Notes under the pieces: model-generated
What the model was told of the DNA's origin: nothing
Databases searched by the model: none
The model's input: only the letters and a program-made list of their open reading frames with translations
Shown: positions 33,271 through 44,519 of the stretch, piece after piece
Numbering within the stretch: the stretch's first letter is position 1
Layout of the letters: the number at the start of each line of letters is the position of its first letter
Translations under genes and position numbers: made by a program
Assembly (NCBI GenBank): GCA_023334545.1
Contig: JAADVB010000074.1
Span: 1-64,000, forward strand
Source of the DNA: Salisapilia sapeloensis
Taxonomy: Eukaryota; Oomycota; Peronosporomycetes; Peronosporales; Salisapiliaceae
Direction: 5' to 3'
DNA: 64,000 bases

Positions 33271-34476
33271 ATGTCATTTCCCAAGATCAAGTTGACCTAC
33301 TTTAATGCCACTGGACGCGCGGAATCAATTCGACTTGCTCTTCATGTCGCTGATATTCCTTTTGCGGATAGTCGTATAAGTATTGAAGATTTCACTGCGC
33401 TCAAAGACAGACTTCCGTGTGGACAGCTACCTGCCCTGGAAGTCGATGGTGAAGTGTACACGAAGTCAATAGCTCAATTGAAGTTCATTGGACGAATCGG
33501 AGGCCTGTATCCTCTTAATGATCCAGAGGCTGCTGCACGCGCCACGGAGATTCTCGCTGTAGTAAATGAGTTAATTGAGGTATTCCTACCGCTATGCATA
33601 GAAAAGGATCTGGAGAAGAAGAAAGACGTCGCAGGAGCATATCTGGAGGATATTATGCCAAGAAGATTGTCTCAATTGGATGCACGCCTGAAGGAAATGC
33701 ATCAACTTCCACTCTTTAGCTCCGGACAGATATTCGTGCATGACCTACATTTGTATGCCTTTATGAATTGTATTAAGTCTGCTGCATTGCCCAATGTGAC
33801 GGCTACTATTTTCGACGGATACGAGAGCACTCGACATGCTTATAGCAAAGTTTCTACACATCCCAAGGTAGTCCAATGGGACTCGATGAAGCACGAAACA
33901 ACTCCGACTCTGAAGCTTACTTACTTTGACTTTGCTGGTCGAGCTGAAAGCACCCGGCTTGCGTTTGCTATTGGTGGCATCGCTTTCGAAGACCATCGCA
34001 TTTCGGATGCAGAGTTTGCAGAGCTAAAAGACAGGCTACCGTACGGTCAACTGCCCGTGCTGGAAGTGGATGGTAAAGTGTTCACTCAATCCATGGCTGT
34101 GTTGGATTTCGCTGGAAAGCTGTCTGGACTGTATCCTGAAAACGACCCGATCCTCCAGATGCGAGTGGATGAAGTACTCATGCTCCGTGAGAATTTTATG
34201 TCTGACGCAGGGGGCAAGAAGCTACCATACTTGGACACAGCGAAGAAGAGATTGGTGCAACTGGATGCTCGTATTGGTCATTGGAACGGTACGTATGCTG
34301 TAGGAAATACGTTGACCACCGCGGACTTGACGGTCTTCAGCCTTATCAAGCACATTACGTCTGACAGATACCCAGACGTCCCGAAGGATATACACCACAG
34401 CTACAAGAATATTGTGCAAGTATGTAAGCAAGTGGAGGAGCATCCCAATGTTGTCGAGTGGTACCAGAAGCAGTAA
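33271..34476 (+). CDS. Double-domain glutathione S-transferase (two fused GSTs)
   Basis: Single exon; 401 aa from ATG 33271 (the frame is open to an ATG at 33127, but the paralogue begins at the equivalent of MSFPKIKLTYF and an initiator lies between). Two complete sigma/Ya-like GSTs are fused: each has KLTYF with the catalytic Tyr, GRAESIRLA or GRAESTRLA, GQLPALEVDG or GQLPVLEVDG, and a helical C-terminal half; the second carries LTTADLTVF, the N-capping box of GST C-domains. The first copy's C-terminal half is more degenerate (VHDLHLYAF). Function by family: glutathione conjugation or peroxide detoxification in the cytosol. A paralogue with the same design is at 49955-51166. Confidence 0.92.
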   Translation: MSFPKIKLTYFNATGRAESIRLALHVADIPFADSRISIEDFTALKDRLPCGQLPALEVDGEVYTKSIAQLKFIGRIGGLYPLNDPEAAARATEILAVVNELIEVFLPLCIEKDLEKKKDVAGAYLEDIMPRRLSQLDARLKEMHQLPLFSSGQIFVHDLHLYAFMNCIKSAALPNVTATIFDGYESTRHAYSKVSTHPKVVQWDSMKHETTPTLKLTYFDFAGRAESTRLAFAIGGIAFEDHRISDAEFAELKDRLPYGQLPVLEVDGKVFTQSMAVLDFAGKLSGLYPENDPILQMRVDEVLMLRENFMSDAGGKKLPYLDTAKKRLVQLDARIGHWNGTYAVGNTLTTADLTVFSLIKHITSDRYPDVPKDIHHSYKNIVQVCKQVEEHPNVVEWYQKQ

Positions 34477-34648
34477 GACCGTCGGTTCCCGTCTTGCTTA
34501 ATGCTAAGTACTCTCACTCATTTAGTATGGATGCTGGACGAGGTGAAAAGGGAATAAAACTTAACTTTATATAATCCATGCACAAAGGCTATTATTAGAC
34601 GGCTTCAAACTTAAATGAATGGAGTGCTTTACTTCTTCTTGGTGATCC

Positions 34649-36121
34649 TTATTGGAAACACTCCGCTAAACTTCGCATGGACTCATCCGTTGGAATTTGA
34701 CCGATTCCTTCCGTGACTTGTACGATCGTGTCAAAGACAGCCTTCCCTTTATCCTCTTCCATCTTGTACATATACCCATAGTGCATCGTTTCCAGCGTAC
34801 TAGTGTAAAAGTTACTCAAGCCTTCAACGCAATTGGATGTATTGACGAAGTGCATCGCCTGGACATGCATCTCTTTGTCGTTCGATAAGGAATAGACGGT
34901 CGGATGTGCGTAGCGACCCATGTTGGACAGACCGACGTCACTGAGGTAACTGCCTTTGACATGTAAGTCTTCAAAAAACTTGTTCGTCTGTCGATTATGC
35001 ATGAACATGTCGCAGAAGATGTATTCGAAAGGAGCGGATACTTTCTCGAGGTACTGCATATGCTCACGCTTACATCGTCGAGCAACGTCCCAGAAGCGCT
35101 CTTTGTCCATGTTTACACCTTCTTCACTCAAAGACTCCAGTACGCCAACGATAACTCTGAAACCTAAGTCGGTCTGGTCGAGTGGCTCAGGCAGTCGTGG
35201 TCGCATGTTTATCGCAGATCCAAGAGATATCTTAAAGTTATGTTTCTGATTGTCTTTCGCGTCTCGATGGTTGTAGTAAGCGACTATTAACGCTGCCATC
35301 ATAGCAGCACCCATAGTGACTTTCTCCCGCTTGCATGCAGCGATTGCTTTATCCTTATTCTCCTTTGTACCGGAAGCAAATAGGAAATATGTATAGTTGG
35401 AGGGTAGAGGCAGGCCTTTAAAGTCTTCCAAATCGGACTGTGGTGTAATGACGGGTGTATACTTCTTTATGGACGACTTATATGCCGCCTTGCCAGAGAT
35501 TCGAATGATGAGCTTTTTGAAAAAGGTGCGAACGCGGTGTTGTCGTAGCCATAGTTCATAAAGACTTGGCTGGAGTGGAAGTGTGACGACTTTGGGAATC
35601 GTATCACCTAGGTCTCTTGCAGATATGTGGCTGAGTATGTTGTCTACAATGGTCATACCAGACGTTCCATCGGACATGTAGTGGTCGGAAAAGAGCATCA
35701 AGCGGACAACCTCGTGTTTACGATTCACCCACACGTCAAACTTGTATGGAAACTGTGTAAAACGGTCGAAAGGTTTGTTTGCTTCTCTTTCAGCATGCTT
35801 CTCCCATCCGTGGAGAATGTCGTCGTGGGTAACGTCTAGTACACCTAACAATGACTTTTTGTAAATGGCTTTCAACGCAATATGAGGAGCAATCTGGGCA
35901 GTGGCGAACACATCCTTCCTTTGTAAGGCTCGCATACGTGGGAAGCGATTGTATGTGTTTGCCAAAGCCTCCGGAAGATGCTGGAGGAATGGTTCGATGG
36001 GGGTTTGAATCAATAGTGAGTGTACAATCACATCGCTCTTGGTTGGATCCATTGACATCGGTCGTTCATATCCACGCAAACTCACTTGGGAGGTGGTGTT
36101 TGTCCACTTTGTTTTTGCCAT
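34649..36121 (-). CDS. CoA-dependent acyltransferase (condensation-domain / alcohol acetyltransferase-like)
   Basis: Single exon of 490 aa; start placed at ATG 36121 (an in-frame GTG two codons upstream is not used). The catalytic motif is HYMSDGTSG (residues about 150-158), a variant of HxxxDG of the CoA-dependent acyltransferase/condensation superfamily. The second half of the fold shows NMRPRLPEPL and a late GLSNMG, where DFG-like loops sit in this family. No phosphopantetheine or adenylation domain is present, so it is a free-standing acyltransferase, acting on an alcohol, sterol or polyketide-like acceptor; the acceptor is unknown. No signal peptide. Convergent with the GST gene (172 bp between stops). 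Confidence 0.8.
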   Translation of the reverse strand: MAKTKWTNTTSQVSLRGYERPMSMDPTKSDVIVHSLLIQTPIEPFLQHLPEALANTYNRFPRMRALQRKDVFATAQIAPHIALKAIYKKSLLGVLDVTHDDILHGWEKHAEREANKPFDRFTQFPYKFDVWVNRKHEVVRLMLFSDHYMSDGTSGMTIVDNILSHISARDLGDTIPKVVTLPLQPSLYELWLRQHRVRTFFKKLIIRISGKAAYKSSIKKYTPVITPQSDLEDFKGLPLPSNYTYFLFASGTKENKDKAIAACKREKVTMGAAMMAALIVAYYNHRDAKDNQKHNFKISLGSAINMRPRLPEPLDQTDLGFRVIVGVLESLSEEGVNMDKERFWDVARRCKREHMQYLEKVSAPFEYIFCDMFMHNRQTNKFFEDLHVKGSYLSDVGLSNMGRYAHPTVYSLSNDKEMHVQAMHFVNTSNCVEGLSNFYTSTLETMHYGYMYKMEEDKGKAVFDTIVQVTEGIGQIPTDESMRSLAECFQ

Positions 36122-38046
36122 GATCACTCGAAGCCACTAATGCCAAGTTATTGTTCTGTCTCTAGATGGGAATAGAGATAAAGTATCGTAGCCGAGTGAT
36201 AGGCGTCGTCAGTTGTGCAAAAGTGATCGGAAACACTGGACTGCCCGGAGATAAAATCGAAAATGATCTATTCGACGAGGAACTCTTGCAGTAGTATCTG
36301 TGTGCGTCATACAGGTTATGTCTCATGCAAATTTCGAATCCATTATTCGACGATCTAGGCGTATAGGCGTACTGGATGCATTTCAACTAAACAATATGAG
36401 TCCAAAATCTAGAAGCATTAAATAGTAAATAAGTAGTTGGACCTTGCTGTCAAGTGATACTCATGGTAGTGCTCCTGTTTCTATCATATGTCCAAAGACT
36501 TATGGCCACCATTGTAGCAGACCAGATAATGGTTTACGCTTTCGGATGCACTGCTGACTCATCCAATAGGAGCCATTTAATATCGCAACTTTTATTAAAG
36601 ATACATATTTGCTAGTGCGGCATTCACCTACTCGGATCTCCCATGTATCTTTAGAAACTGGCATATGGGAGGCCCATGTACACGAACACCGATCTTTTAA
36701 AATTCGATAGCTATAGACAACTTCGTTCTTTGTGCGAGTATCAACACATTCAACTGACTAAAGCTTAATTGCGTGTCTATAGATGAATAGGAAAGCAACA
36801 TTCTGTACTCGTGCCTCGTGTTGCTAATGGGCTCCTACCACAGGTTAGTCGTAAGACATCTCTGTAATTAACGCCGCGCGAAGCAGCGGCGTTGGGTGTA
36901 GTTAGCCGACATGACTTTTTTAAATAAATAGTGTTGCTGTAGTTTACCAATCACTTCAGATGGAAAAGTACAAGCTTCCATGCTCCACGTTGCTGCTCAA
37001 TCTGACAGTTTTCGTCGATGTATGCATACAGTTTAAAGACTGATTAGCATAAAAAGTAAACCAGTAGATCAATCTCGTAGTTAGTGAAAGACAGCAGCAA
37101 CCCGGATCGAAATCTATACCCAAATTACCGGTAACATAGCTCTATCGGATCCAAAGCAACCGAAAGCTCGCGCTCACTCAGAGCACACTATGTGACTTAA
37201 ATTGAGTCGAACCACCAAGAATGCTTTAAGTAACAACTTGTAGCTTATAATACGCGAAGTTTGTCCAGAAAACACGCGGCAATTCCGAGCGTGGACATTG
37301 CTTCGTGCTCCCGCTTTGCCGTTCACTATCTAAGAGGTTGGTCCATAAGTTCTAGTAGATGCGCTGATCATGTTTGAAGCTAGGTGTAGATTGGCATCAT
37401 ATTGCCAGCTATATTTCCTTATGTAGCCTTGTTTAGCTGCTCACATTCGGTGAATACTCGCTGAATTCTCTATCATTGGAACCTCTATTTCCAAAGTGTA
37501 GAAAGGAAACGACATTGAAGTAGATTGGCACGTGTTCACGTCTGCATCCCGTAGGCACACATGTCGACTCTTCGAATGCATGGAAGCGTTCTTTTAGCGT
37601 AGATACTGCAAAAGACAACCGAGGATTCCCGCTAACCAGATCGCAGGATATAGTAGAAGCGTGCACAACTTGCAGAGTCGTGTCGGGATTTAATTATTAG
37701 AAAACAGTAGTTGGGAAAATGATGTCTTGACAAACGCTACTAGACTGTGTGGTTGAAGATGGCAGTTCAATCAGCACAAGAGATATGGCTCTTGATATCC
37801 GAGGCATATTTTGTAAAGGGAATCGTCCTGCTTATTCCTCTCAAGCTTTTATTTCATTTTATTCCAATGGGTAGTCAGATCCGATATGGCGATTATTGAT
37901 GAATGCAATGTCTTTATATGGCTCCGAGCACCAAATACAGTCACTATCTGATTCTTGACGAGTATCATTGAAGGCGTTTGTTCAGCGATTGGTTGCTGTC
38001 AACACGCTAGAGTGCGTTCAGCTTTCACTCCTTGTCTAAATCCTTT
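36122..38046. other. Long intergenic stretch
   Basis: About 1.9 kb. Stops are frequent in all six frames; the best frames start at GTG/TTG and show no domain. A GC-rich hairpin (36870-36893) is listed separately. Otherwise nothing is supported. Confidence 0.55.
36870..36893. repeat. GC-rich 8-bp inverted repeat (hairpin)
   Basis: AACGCCGC (36870-36877) and GCGGCGTT (36886-36893) are perfectly complementary with an 8-nt spacer, within AT-rich surroundings. Transcribed on either strand it would fold to a stable hairpin. Function unknown. Confidence 0.7.
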
Positions 38047-38062
38047 GCTCATTCTTCGATTT
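38047..38062 (+). promoter_or_regulatory. Oomycete Inr initiator of the carboxylesterase gene
   Basis: GCTCATTCTTCGATTT matches 15 of 16 positions of the oomycete initiator consensus and ends 31 bp before ATG 38094. This is the clearest core promoter in the window. Confidence 0.7.
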
Positions 38063-38093
38063 GCTCCCAAGTTCCCAGGACTTCATTTTAATC

Positions 38094-39761
38094 ATGAAGT
38101 TCCTATCATCTACAATCGTAAGCGCGTTGCTGAGCTCACTTGTCTCTTCTGAAGAGGCTCCAACAGTGACGCTCGCGAACGGCACGTACTATGGTGTCCA
38201 TCAACCAACGTACGACCAAGACTTGTTCCTTGGGATGCCATTCGCACAACCTCCTGTAGGTGAGCTGCGTTTCCGAAACCCAGCATCGCTAAACGAAACT
38301 TGGTCCGATCCTAAAAATGCTACTGAATACTCTCCCGAGTGTTACGGCTACGGAAGCGACCAATGGGTACTTGGAAACATCGTGTCAGAAGATTGCTTGA
38401 CACTGAACGTTGTTCGACCAAGTGGCATAGAGGCCGATGCCAACCTTCCAGTTGCTGTTTGGATTCATGGAGGTGGGTTCGTCATGGGCGGATCGATGGA
38501 TCCTAGATATAATATGTCTTACATGGTCGACCAGTCTGTACAAATGGACAAACCGATGATCGGTGTGAGCATCAACTACCGACTACAAGCCTTTGGCTAC
38601 ATGTGGGGAAGCGAAGTGGAGAAGGCTGGCGTTGGTAATTTGGCGCTCAAGGACCAGCGCCTCGCACTGCACTGGGTTCACGAAAACATCGCATCCTTTG
38701 GTGGCGATCCGAGCAAAGTGACGATCTTTGGCGAAAGTGCTGGCGGATTTAGTGTCACGTATCAGCTACTTGCCTATGGTGGGCGTGATGACAACCTCTT
38801 CCGTGCTGCTATCATGCAATCCGGAACTGCAGCTAGCCCTAAGTCTGCCTACATGGAAGCTTCCGAGTGGGATGTGTACTTTAACAGGATTGCAGATGCC
38901 GCTGATTGTGGTTCGGCAGATGACGCACTTGATTGCCTTCGACAAGTGCCAATTGACGCTCTGAACGACATTTTTAACAGCTCTGTTACCGCTGGTGCCC
39001 AATTTGGTGCTCAGATCGATAATGACTTTGTACCAGGCGCTAGCCTTGACCTCCTAGACAACGGTCAGTTTGTACATGTGCCAATTCTGCACGGCGCAAA
39101 CCATGATGAGGGCACTTCATTTGGAAGCTGGGGTGTCAACACAGATGAAGAGTTTGCCGCTTATCTCATGGCATCTGGAAACAGCGCGGAGCAAACTGCC
39201 GTTCTGACTGAGCTGTATCCTGACATTCCTGAAATTGGCATTCCAGGAACACTGGACGGACGGCCAGTGGGAGCATTCCCTGGTAAAATGTACAAGCGAG
39301 CCTGTGCATACGGTGGTGACAAATCGATGCATGGCCCTCGCCGATACATTGCCAAGACTTGGGCTGCAAACAATGTGACTAACTACAACTACGTCTGGAA
39401 TGTTCTAGTGAATAACGTTGGCGCGTACTACGGTGCTGGTCACTTCCAAGAAGTGGCCTTTGTCTTCTACAACATTGATGGCGTCGGGTACCAGAATGCT
39501 GTGGCCAAAAATCCGTTCGAAGGCATGCCAGACACGTATGAGCAGCTCGCTCGCATGATGTCTCGCATGTGGATCAGTTTCTTCACGGATATGACGCCTA
39601 ACAACAACGGCGTGTCAGCTGTGGAGTGGCCGGAGTACACGACAGATGATCCACAGATCATCTTCTTCGACACCAATGTGACTGGATTGGCCTATGCGGA
39701 GGATGACATCTATCGCGCTGAGGCTATTGACTACATCTTTGACACTCTGCATGAGGTATAA
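38094..39761 (+). CDS. Secreted type B carboxylesterase/lipase
   Basis: Single exon; ATG 38094 (an in-frame TTG at 38061 is rejected) gives 555 aa. The first about 19 residues (MKFLSSTIVSALLSSLVSS) are a signal peptide. The cholinesterase-type alpha/beta-hydrolase core follows: LFLGMPFAQPPVGELRF, SEDCLTLNV, oxyanion hole HGGGFVMGG, nucleophile GESAGG, acid Glu in DEGTSFG, and the likely catalytic His in GAGHFQEVAFVF. Several N-glycosylation sites and paired cysteines suit a secreted enzyme. Substrate ester is unknown; secreted carboxylesterases in oomycetes are thought to attack host lipids, cutin or wall esters, which is inference here. Confidence 0.92.
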   Translation: MKFLSSTIVSALLSSLVSSEEAPTVTLANGTYYGVHQPTYDQDLFLGMPFAQPPVGELRFRNPASLNETWSDPKNATEYSPECYGYGSDQWVLGNIVSEDCLTLNVVRPSGIEADANLPVAVWIHGGGFVMGGSMDPRYNMSYMVDQSVQMDKPMIGVSINYRLQAFGYMWGSEVEKAGVGNLALKDQRLALHWVHENIASFGGDPSKVTIFGESAGGFSVTYQLLAYGGRDDNLFRAAIMQSGTAASPKSAYMEASEWDVYFNRIADAADCGSADDALDCLRQVPIDALNDIFNSSVTAGAQFGAQIDNDFVPGASLDLLDNGQFVHVPILHGANHDEGTSFGSWGVNTDEEFAAYLMASGNSAEQTAVLTELYPDIPEIGIPGTLDGRPVGAFPGKMYKRACAYGGDKSMHGPRRYIAKTWAANNVTNYNYVWNVLVNNVGAYYGAGHFQEVAFVFYNIDGVGYQNAVAKNPFEGMPDTYEQLARMMSRMWISFFTDMTPNNNGVSAVEWPEYTTDDPQIIFFDTNVTGLAYAEDDIYRAEAIDYIFDTLHEV

Positions 39762-41256
39762 CGGCTATTGAGTGCGACTTTGTTCCAGCAAAATAGCTAG
39801 CTCGACCTAAGATGAAATCAAATATGACGTTTCGTTCATCTTTATTATCAAAAAGCTTCCTGTGAGTAGTACTTGTAAGTAAAATACTATCTCAAAACAC
39901 ATCGAATAATAAACTGAAAACCTTGGTCTGTCGACTGGACTCCAAGTGGCAAGGACACTGCAATTAAGCCAACTGCACACTGTTGATAAGAGTGCGTTCA
40001 CCCCCGCCAGCATAGACGTGGGGTAGTACTAAAGGCTACGTACCTCAAGCAGTCATTTTACTACTGTAGGACACTAGCTGCACAAGTGCTTGAGCTCTTC
40101 CAAAGGCATCGTCTTCGTGCCTTTAGTAAAATGGCGGATCATGCAGCCAAGGTCACTATGGACACTGTAAAAGGGTTCCAAGCGCTCGCTACAGCCTCAG
40201 AACCTAAATTTGCTGCCATTTAGACCTTACTTACGGATGACGGAATATAGTGATACCAAGACGGCCCCTTGGGTCTACCTGAGCCCATTCAGTCTACTTA
40301 GCTCGACCCTCTCCTGTTTGCCGGATGATGTCTGCTTACTTTCCAGTCACTTAGCGACTATTAACATTCACTTGGCTAGAATCCTAAATCAACAGCTATG
40401 TAATTGACCGTTTCGGATGGAATTTTTTACCTAGCTCATAGTAACTTTTAAATGAAATCCAAGACCAACGCGCGGATTTTTCATGTTGTCTCAACCGACA
40501 GAATCTACGCTCCGCCCTTGAGCGCCTGACTAGATGGTGCCTTCTGTGCTGTACAAAAATCTTCTTCTGATAAAGAAACTGGGATCCGCTTCCATTTTCC
40601 ATATTTATCTCTCCCGGTCATTGTTATCCTCCGTCTCTCCCGATCACTGACATACATGTCTTTCTAGGTTCTTGTAGTCTTATCACGCGGTGAAACTCCA
40701 TCCTTTCACGCTTTATGCTTTATAAGACATTTACGCGATCTCAGGTCAAACACTATCAGGATATTTATATCAACTGAATGTTGGCTTTCGACGAAAAGTT
40801 TCTAGTATCACATAGATCCTACTCTTCCCAGTACTTGTTCTTCTTTGCGCTTGCGGACGATTGTGTTTGTAGGGGGTATTCTCATCGTCCATCTCGAGCA
40901 ACATGCAAACCAACAAAATCGACTGAGCCTTAAGTTTTCAATATTGCATCCTTTGAGCAGGATTTTGACCGTGTGCGGATTCTAAGGCTGGACCCTCTCA
41001 TGGTTCATGTACTCTCTTTGCAAAACACCCGTTTAAGTTATCAGTCGAAGGATTCTGGACCGGAGCGAAATAACGTTTAAAGACGTATATGTCCTATTTC
41101 AACTTCATGCTTCGCTGGTGCCTACAAATCAGACACATGCTTTCGTATAACTAATAATTTGACGTTGGTGGCCACTACAGCATTTGCAGCCAGCAGCGCA
41201 CGCGTGCTTGACTCATTTGCATCTCTCGCTCTCGACGCTTTCGTCTTGGCAGCACC
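39762..41256. other. Long intergenic stretch
   Basis: About 1.5 kb. A 30-codon ATG frame (40131-40223, starting MADHAAK) looks coding-like but is too short to claim. A TCATTTGCATC tract just before the lipase start (about 41213-41223) may be an initiator. Otherwise nothing is seen. Confidence 0.5.
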
Positions 41257-42706
41257 ATGAATCGCTTATCATGGTCAATTTTTGCAACTGTATTGGCATT
41301 GCTGACCATCCAGTCAGCTGTAGCTTTTGAGGAAGCCACAGAAGCAGTGGAAGCAGCGGCATTTGATGGCGTCGGCGTGGATCCAGATGCTGGGCTTACG
41401 GTGATCCAGACCGTTGAGAGACGAGGATACGCAGTTGAAGAGCACAAGGTTACCACGTTGGATGGATATATCCTTACCATGTATCGCCTTCCCAAGTCAT
41501 ACAGCGAGACGCAAAGCAATTCCGAGCCGGCACCGAACAAGCCTGCTGTGTACCTCATACACGGGCTGTTGGACAGTAGCTACACGTATGTGCTAAACTA
41601 CAGGGATCAGAGTCTTGCTTACATCCTTGCTGATGAAGGATACGATGTCTGGCTTGGTAATAACCGTGGCACGACGTGGTCTCGTGGGCACACGAAATAT
41701 ACGGACGACGACGATGAGTTCTGGGACTTTTCATGGGAAGATATGGCGCTCTACGATATGCCGTCCATGCTCCAGTACGTCCTTGAGCAAACGGGAAGAG
41801 AGACATTGTCGTACATTGGTCATTCCGAGGGCACGGTACAAGCCTTTGCTGGGTTTAGTAGAAACCAGGAGATTGCTAAGAAGGTGACTTACTTTGGTGC
41901 GCTCGCACCAGTGGCTAAAGTTGGGCACATTACTTCTCCTGTATTCAAAGCTCTGGCCGAGACGTACTTGGACAAGCTGTTCGATCTGCTCGGTGTGAAA
42001 GAGTTCTTTTCACACACTGCTTTGATCCAGGACTTGCTGGGCAAATATGGTTGTGCGTTCGTCGATGTTGCTTGCGATAGTGTAATCAACATCCTCACAG
42101 GTACATGAATGACCATGGACTACGGTTTCAGCCCAAGTTACCATCAGTCTCTAACAGTCACCTTTTAAAATTCTATAGGTATCTCCGACAACATGAACCA
42201 GAGCAGGATCCATGTGTACATCGGTCAAACTCCTGCCGGAACCAGTGTCAAGAATATGGGGTGAGCTTCGATTGCATACAATTTTTATACGATCATTGCA
42301 GCTCTGACCGGCTCCTCTTTCTTACAGTCATTTCGCTCAAGGCATTCGTGACAACACCTTCCGCATGTACGACTATGGCTGCTCATGCTTCAGTTGGCTT
42401 CCAGACTCACTCTGCTTGGATTCCTTGTGCGAAAACAAAAAGGTGTATGGTACAGCAGAACCGCCTGCTTTTGACCTGTCGAATATGGTGTATCCTCGCG
42501 TTAGCTTCTTCACGGGCTCCAACGATTGGATAGCAACAGCGGCTGATACCGATCAACTGCGTGCTGGCCTTCCGTCTGGCACGATTGTCGCTGAGCAGCA
42601 ATCAGATTACAATCATCTTGACTTTACCTGGGCAATCAACGCGAAGGAGACGATCTATGACGACCTGTTGAAAGAGATGGCGTCGTATGAAGGAATCGGC
42701 TATTGA
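41257..42706 (+). CDS. Secreted acid lipase (AB-hydrolase-associated lipase), copy 1
   Basis: Exons 41257-42100, 42179-42260, 42328-42706; introns 78 and 67 nt; 434 aa. Signal peptide MNRLSWSIFATVLALLTIQS, cut near AFEE. The lysosomal/gastric acid lipase fold is complete: HGLLDSSYTYV, AYILADEGYDVWLGNNRGTT, nucleophile GHSEGT, Asp in GSNDW and His in YNHLDF. A cysteine-rich lid-type segment (CSCFSWLPDSLC) lies before the Asp. It should hydrolyse neutral lipids (triacylglycerol or sterol esters) outside the cell or in an acidic compartment. It faces its paralogue tail to tail; the intron positions differ between the two. Confidence 0.93.
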
Positions 42707-43166
42707 TTGAGCACTGCTCAATCGTTTTGACCTCGTAACGCTTGATGGACAGTGTGTGTAGCTAACGAACAAGTCAACGCTTTCAAGCACATTTGAACCA
42801 CTTTGCTCTTACTCGGTGTCTACGTTTTTGTAAAAGATGCCCATTTAGTCTAGCAAGCCATGACAAAAGGATACTTTCTGTCACCATGCGAACTTACCGC
42901 TCGCTTGAATTTCTTTATCGAGCGTGCATTGTCTACGACAGGCACTTGGAATTATATAGTTACATATATAATTTCAATATCTGAGCATGATGTGAATGCC
43001 ACAGTAATTGCAGACAAGCTGATGTCAGATTATTGTTGGTTGATGGGCAAGGCGAAAAAGCATGACACCTTTTGTAACTGTCAAAAGCACGTACACATGC
43101 AACGAAGGATATGAAAACAACTCGAGCAGTTGACTTTTCTTCAAATTTACTCCTACAGCCACCCAC
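42707..43166. other. Shared 3' region of the two lipases
   Basis: 460 bp between two convergent stop codons. No open frame of note, no repeat linking the two copies. Confidence 0.5.
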
Positions 43167-44519
43167 CTAGTACCCTTTACCATTGTACTGATCCAAGTCG
43201 TTCAACAGGTCTGCATACACTGTGTTCTTGAGTTGATACGCCCATGTAAAGTCAACATGATTGATGTCGTACGGTAGGTCCGTGACGATCGTGTCGGCTG
43301 GAATTCTCGTACGCATCCAGTACAGATCGATTTCTGACGCAAACCAATCTTGCTTACCAGTAAACCACCCCATGCGAGGGTACACCATACCTGCAAGGTC
43401 ATAATCCGGAGGCGTGAAATCCCCGTATGCCAACTTATTTCTGCATAAAGCACTGGGGCAGAGTCCAAAAGGTAACCACGTTAGGCAGTTGCACCCGTAG
43501 TCGTATTTCTTGAATGTATTCTTACGAATACTTTGGGCATAATGGATCATGTTCTTGACGCTAGTTCCAGCAGGCATTTGAGTCTAAGACGAGTATTATA
43601 TACCATTCAGTCGAGTATTTCATACAGACACTATCGAAAGGTTTACCATGTAGACGTGGATTCTGCTCTGGTTCATGTTGTCGGATGGTCCGCCGAGTAA
43701 GTTGAGCAGACTGTCACAAGCAAAATCTTGCCAAGCACATCCATACTTTAGGATGAATTCATTTACAAACGTTGTATGCGGTGAAAACTCATCGAAGCCC
43801 AATACTTGGAACAGTTCGTCCGCATTGAGCTCCGCTAGCGCTACAAAGACAGGCGACTTTGAGTGCCCGATGTTGCCTATTGGTGCTAGTGATCCGAAGT
43901 AGCTTACTCGCTGTGCCAATGTTTGGTTCTCTGAAAACGCTACAAATGCTTGGGTAGTGCCTTCGCTATGGCCGACCCAGCTGAGCATCGACTGGCCTGA
44001 TTGAGCAAGAGCGTAGTCGATGAATGCAGGCACATCGTAGACACCCATTTCATTCCAGCTAAAGTTCCAATATGCGTCTGAATCTATACTCAGAGTCGCA
44101 TGTTCCTTGGACCAAGTCGTTCCGCGGTTGTTACCGAGCCACACATCATATCCAGCGTCAGCAAGAATATAAGCGAGACTCTGGTCACGATAGTTGCAAA
44201 CAAACGTGTAGCTGCTATCCAGCAATCCGTGCTGTAAAATCACTACTGGCTTGCCAGTTGCGGGTTCAGAGTTGGATTGGGACTCTGCGTATGTCTTCGG
44301 AAGACGATACATGGTCAGAATGTAGCCATCACTTGTGGTAACCTTGTGCTCTTCGATTTCATAGCCTCTTGCCTCGACCATCTCGATGACATTCTTGCCA
44401 GCATCGGGGTCAATGTCGTCAAAAATGGTGAAGACTTGGCGCGTCAAATTTTGGTCGAGTGCCGACACGGATGTCGCTAGCGCGATAATAAGCACTAAGA
44501 GTTGCTGGATGAACGGCAT
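43167..44519 (-). CDS. Secreted acid lipase (AB-hydrolase-associated lipase), copy 2
   Basis: Exons 44519-43647 and 43583-43167 with one 63-nt intron; 429 aa. Signal peptide (MPFIQQLLVLIIALATSVSA). Same layout as copy 1: HGLLDSSYTFV, DVWLGNNRGTT, GHSEGTTQ, Asp in GKQDW and His in INHVDF, plus the segment CNCLTWLPFGLC. Its single intron follows HVYM, a position where copy 1 has none, while copy 1's two introns are absent here. The two genes form an inverted, tail-to-tail paralogous pair. Product: extracellular neutral lipid hydrolase. Confidence 0.93.

Noticed and set aside
36122-38046. Search for RXLR or Crinkler effectors and small secreted proteins
   Set aside because: No ATG frame with signal peptide and RXLR or LxLFLAK motif was found here or in the other long gaps.
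42101-42178. Early stop in lipase copy 1 as a pseudogene sign
   Set aside because: Removal of a normal GT-AG intron restores the full lipase.
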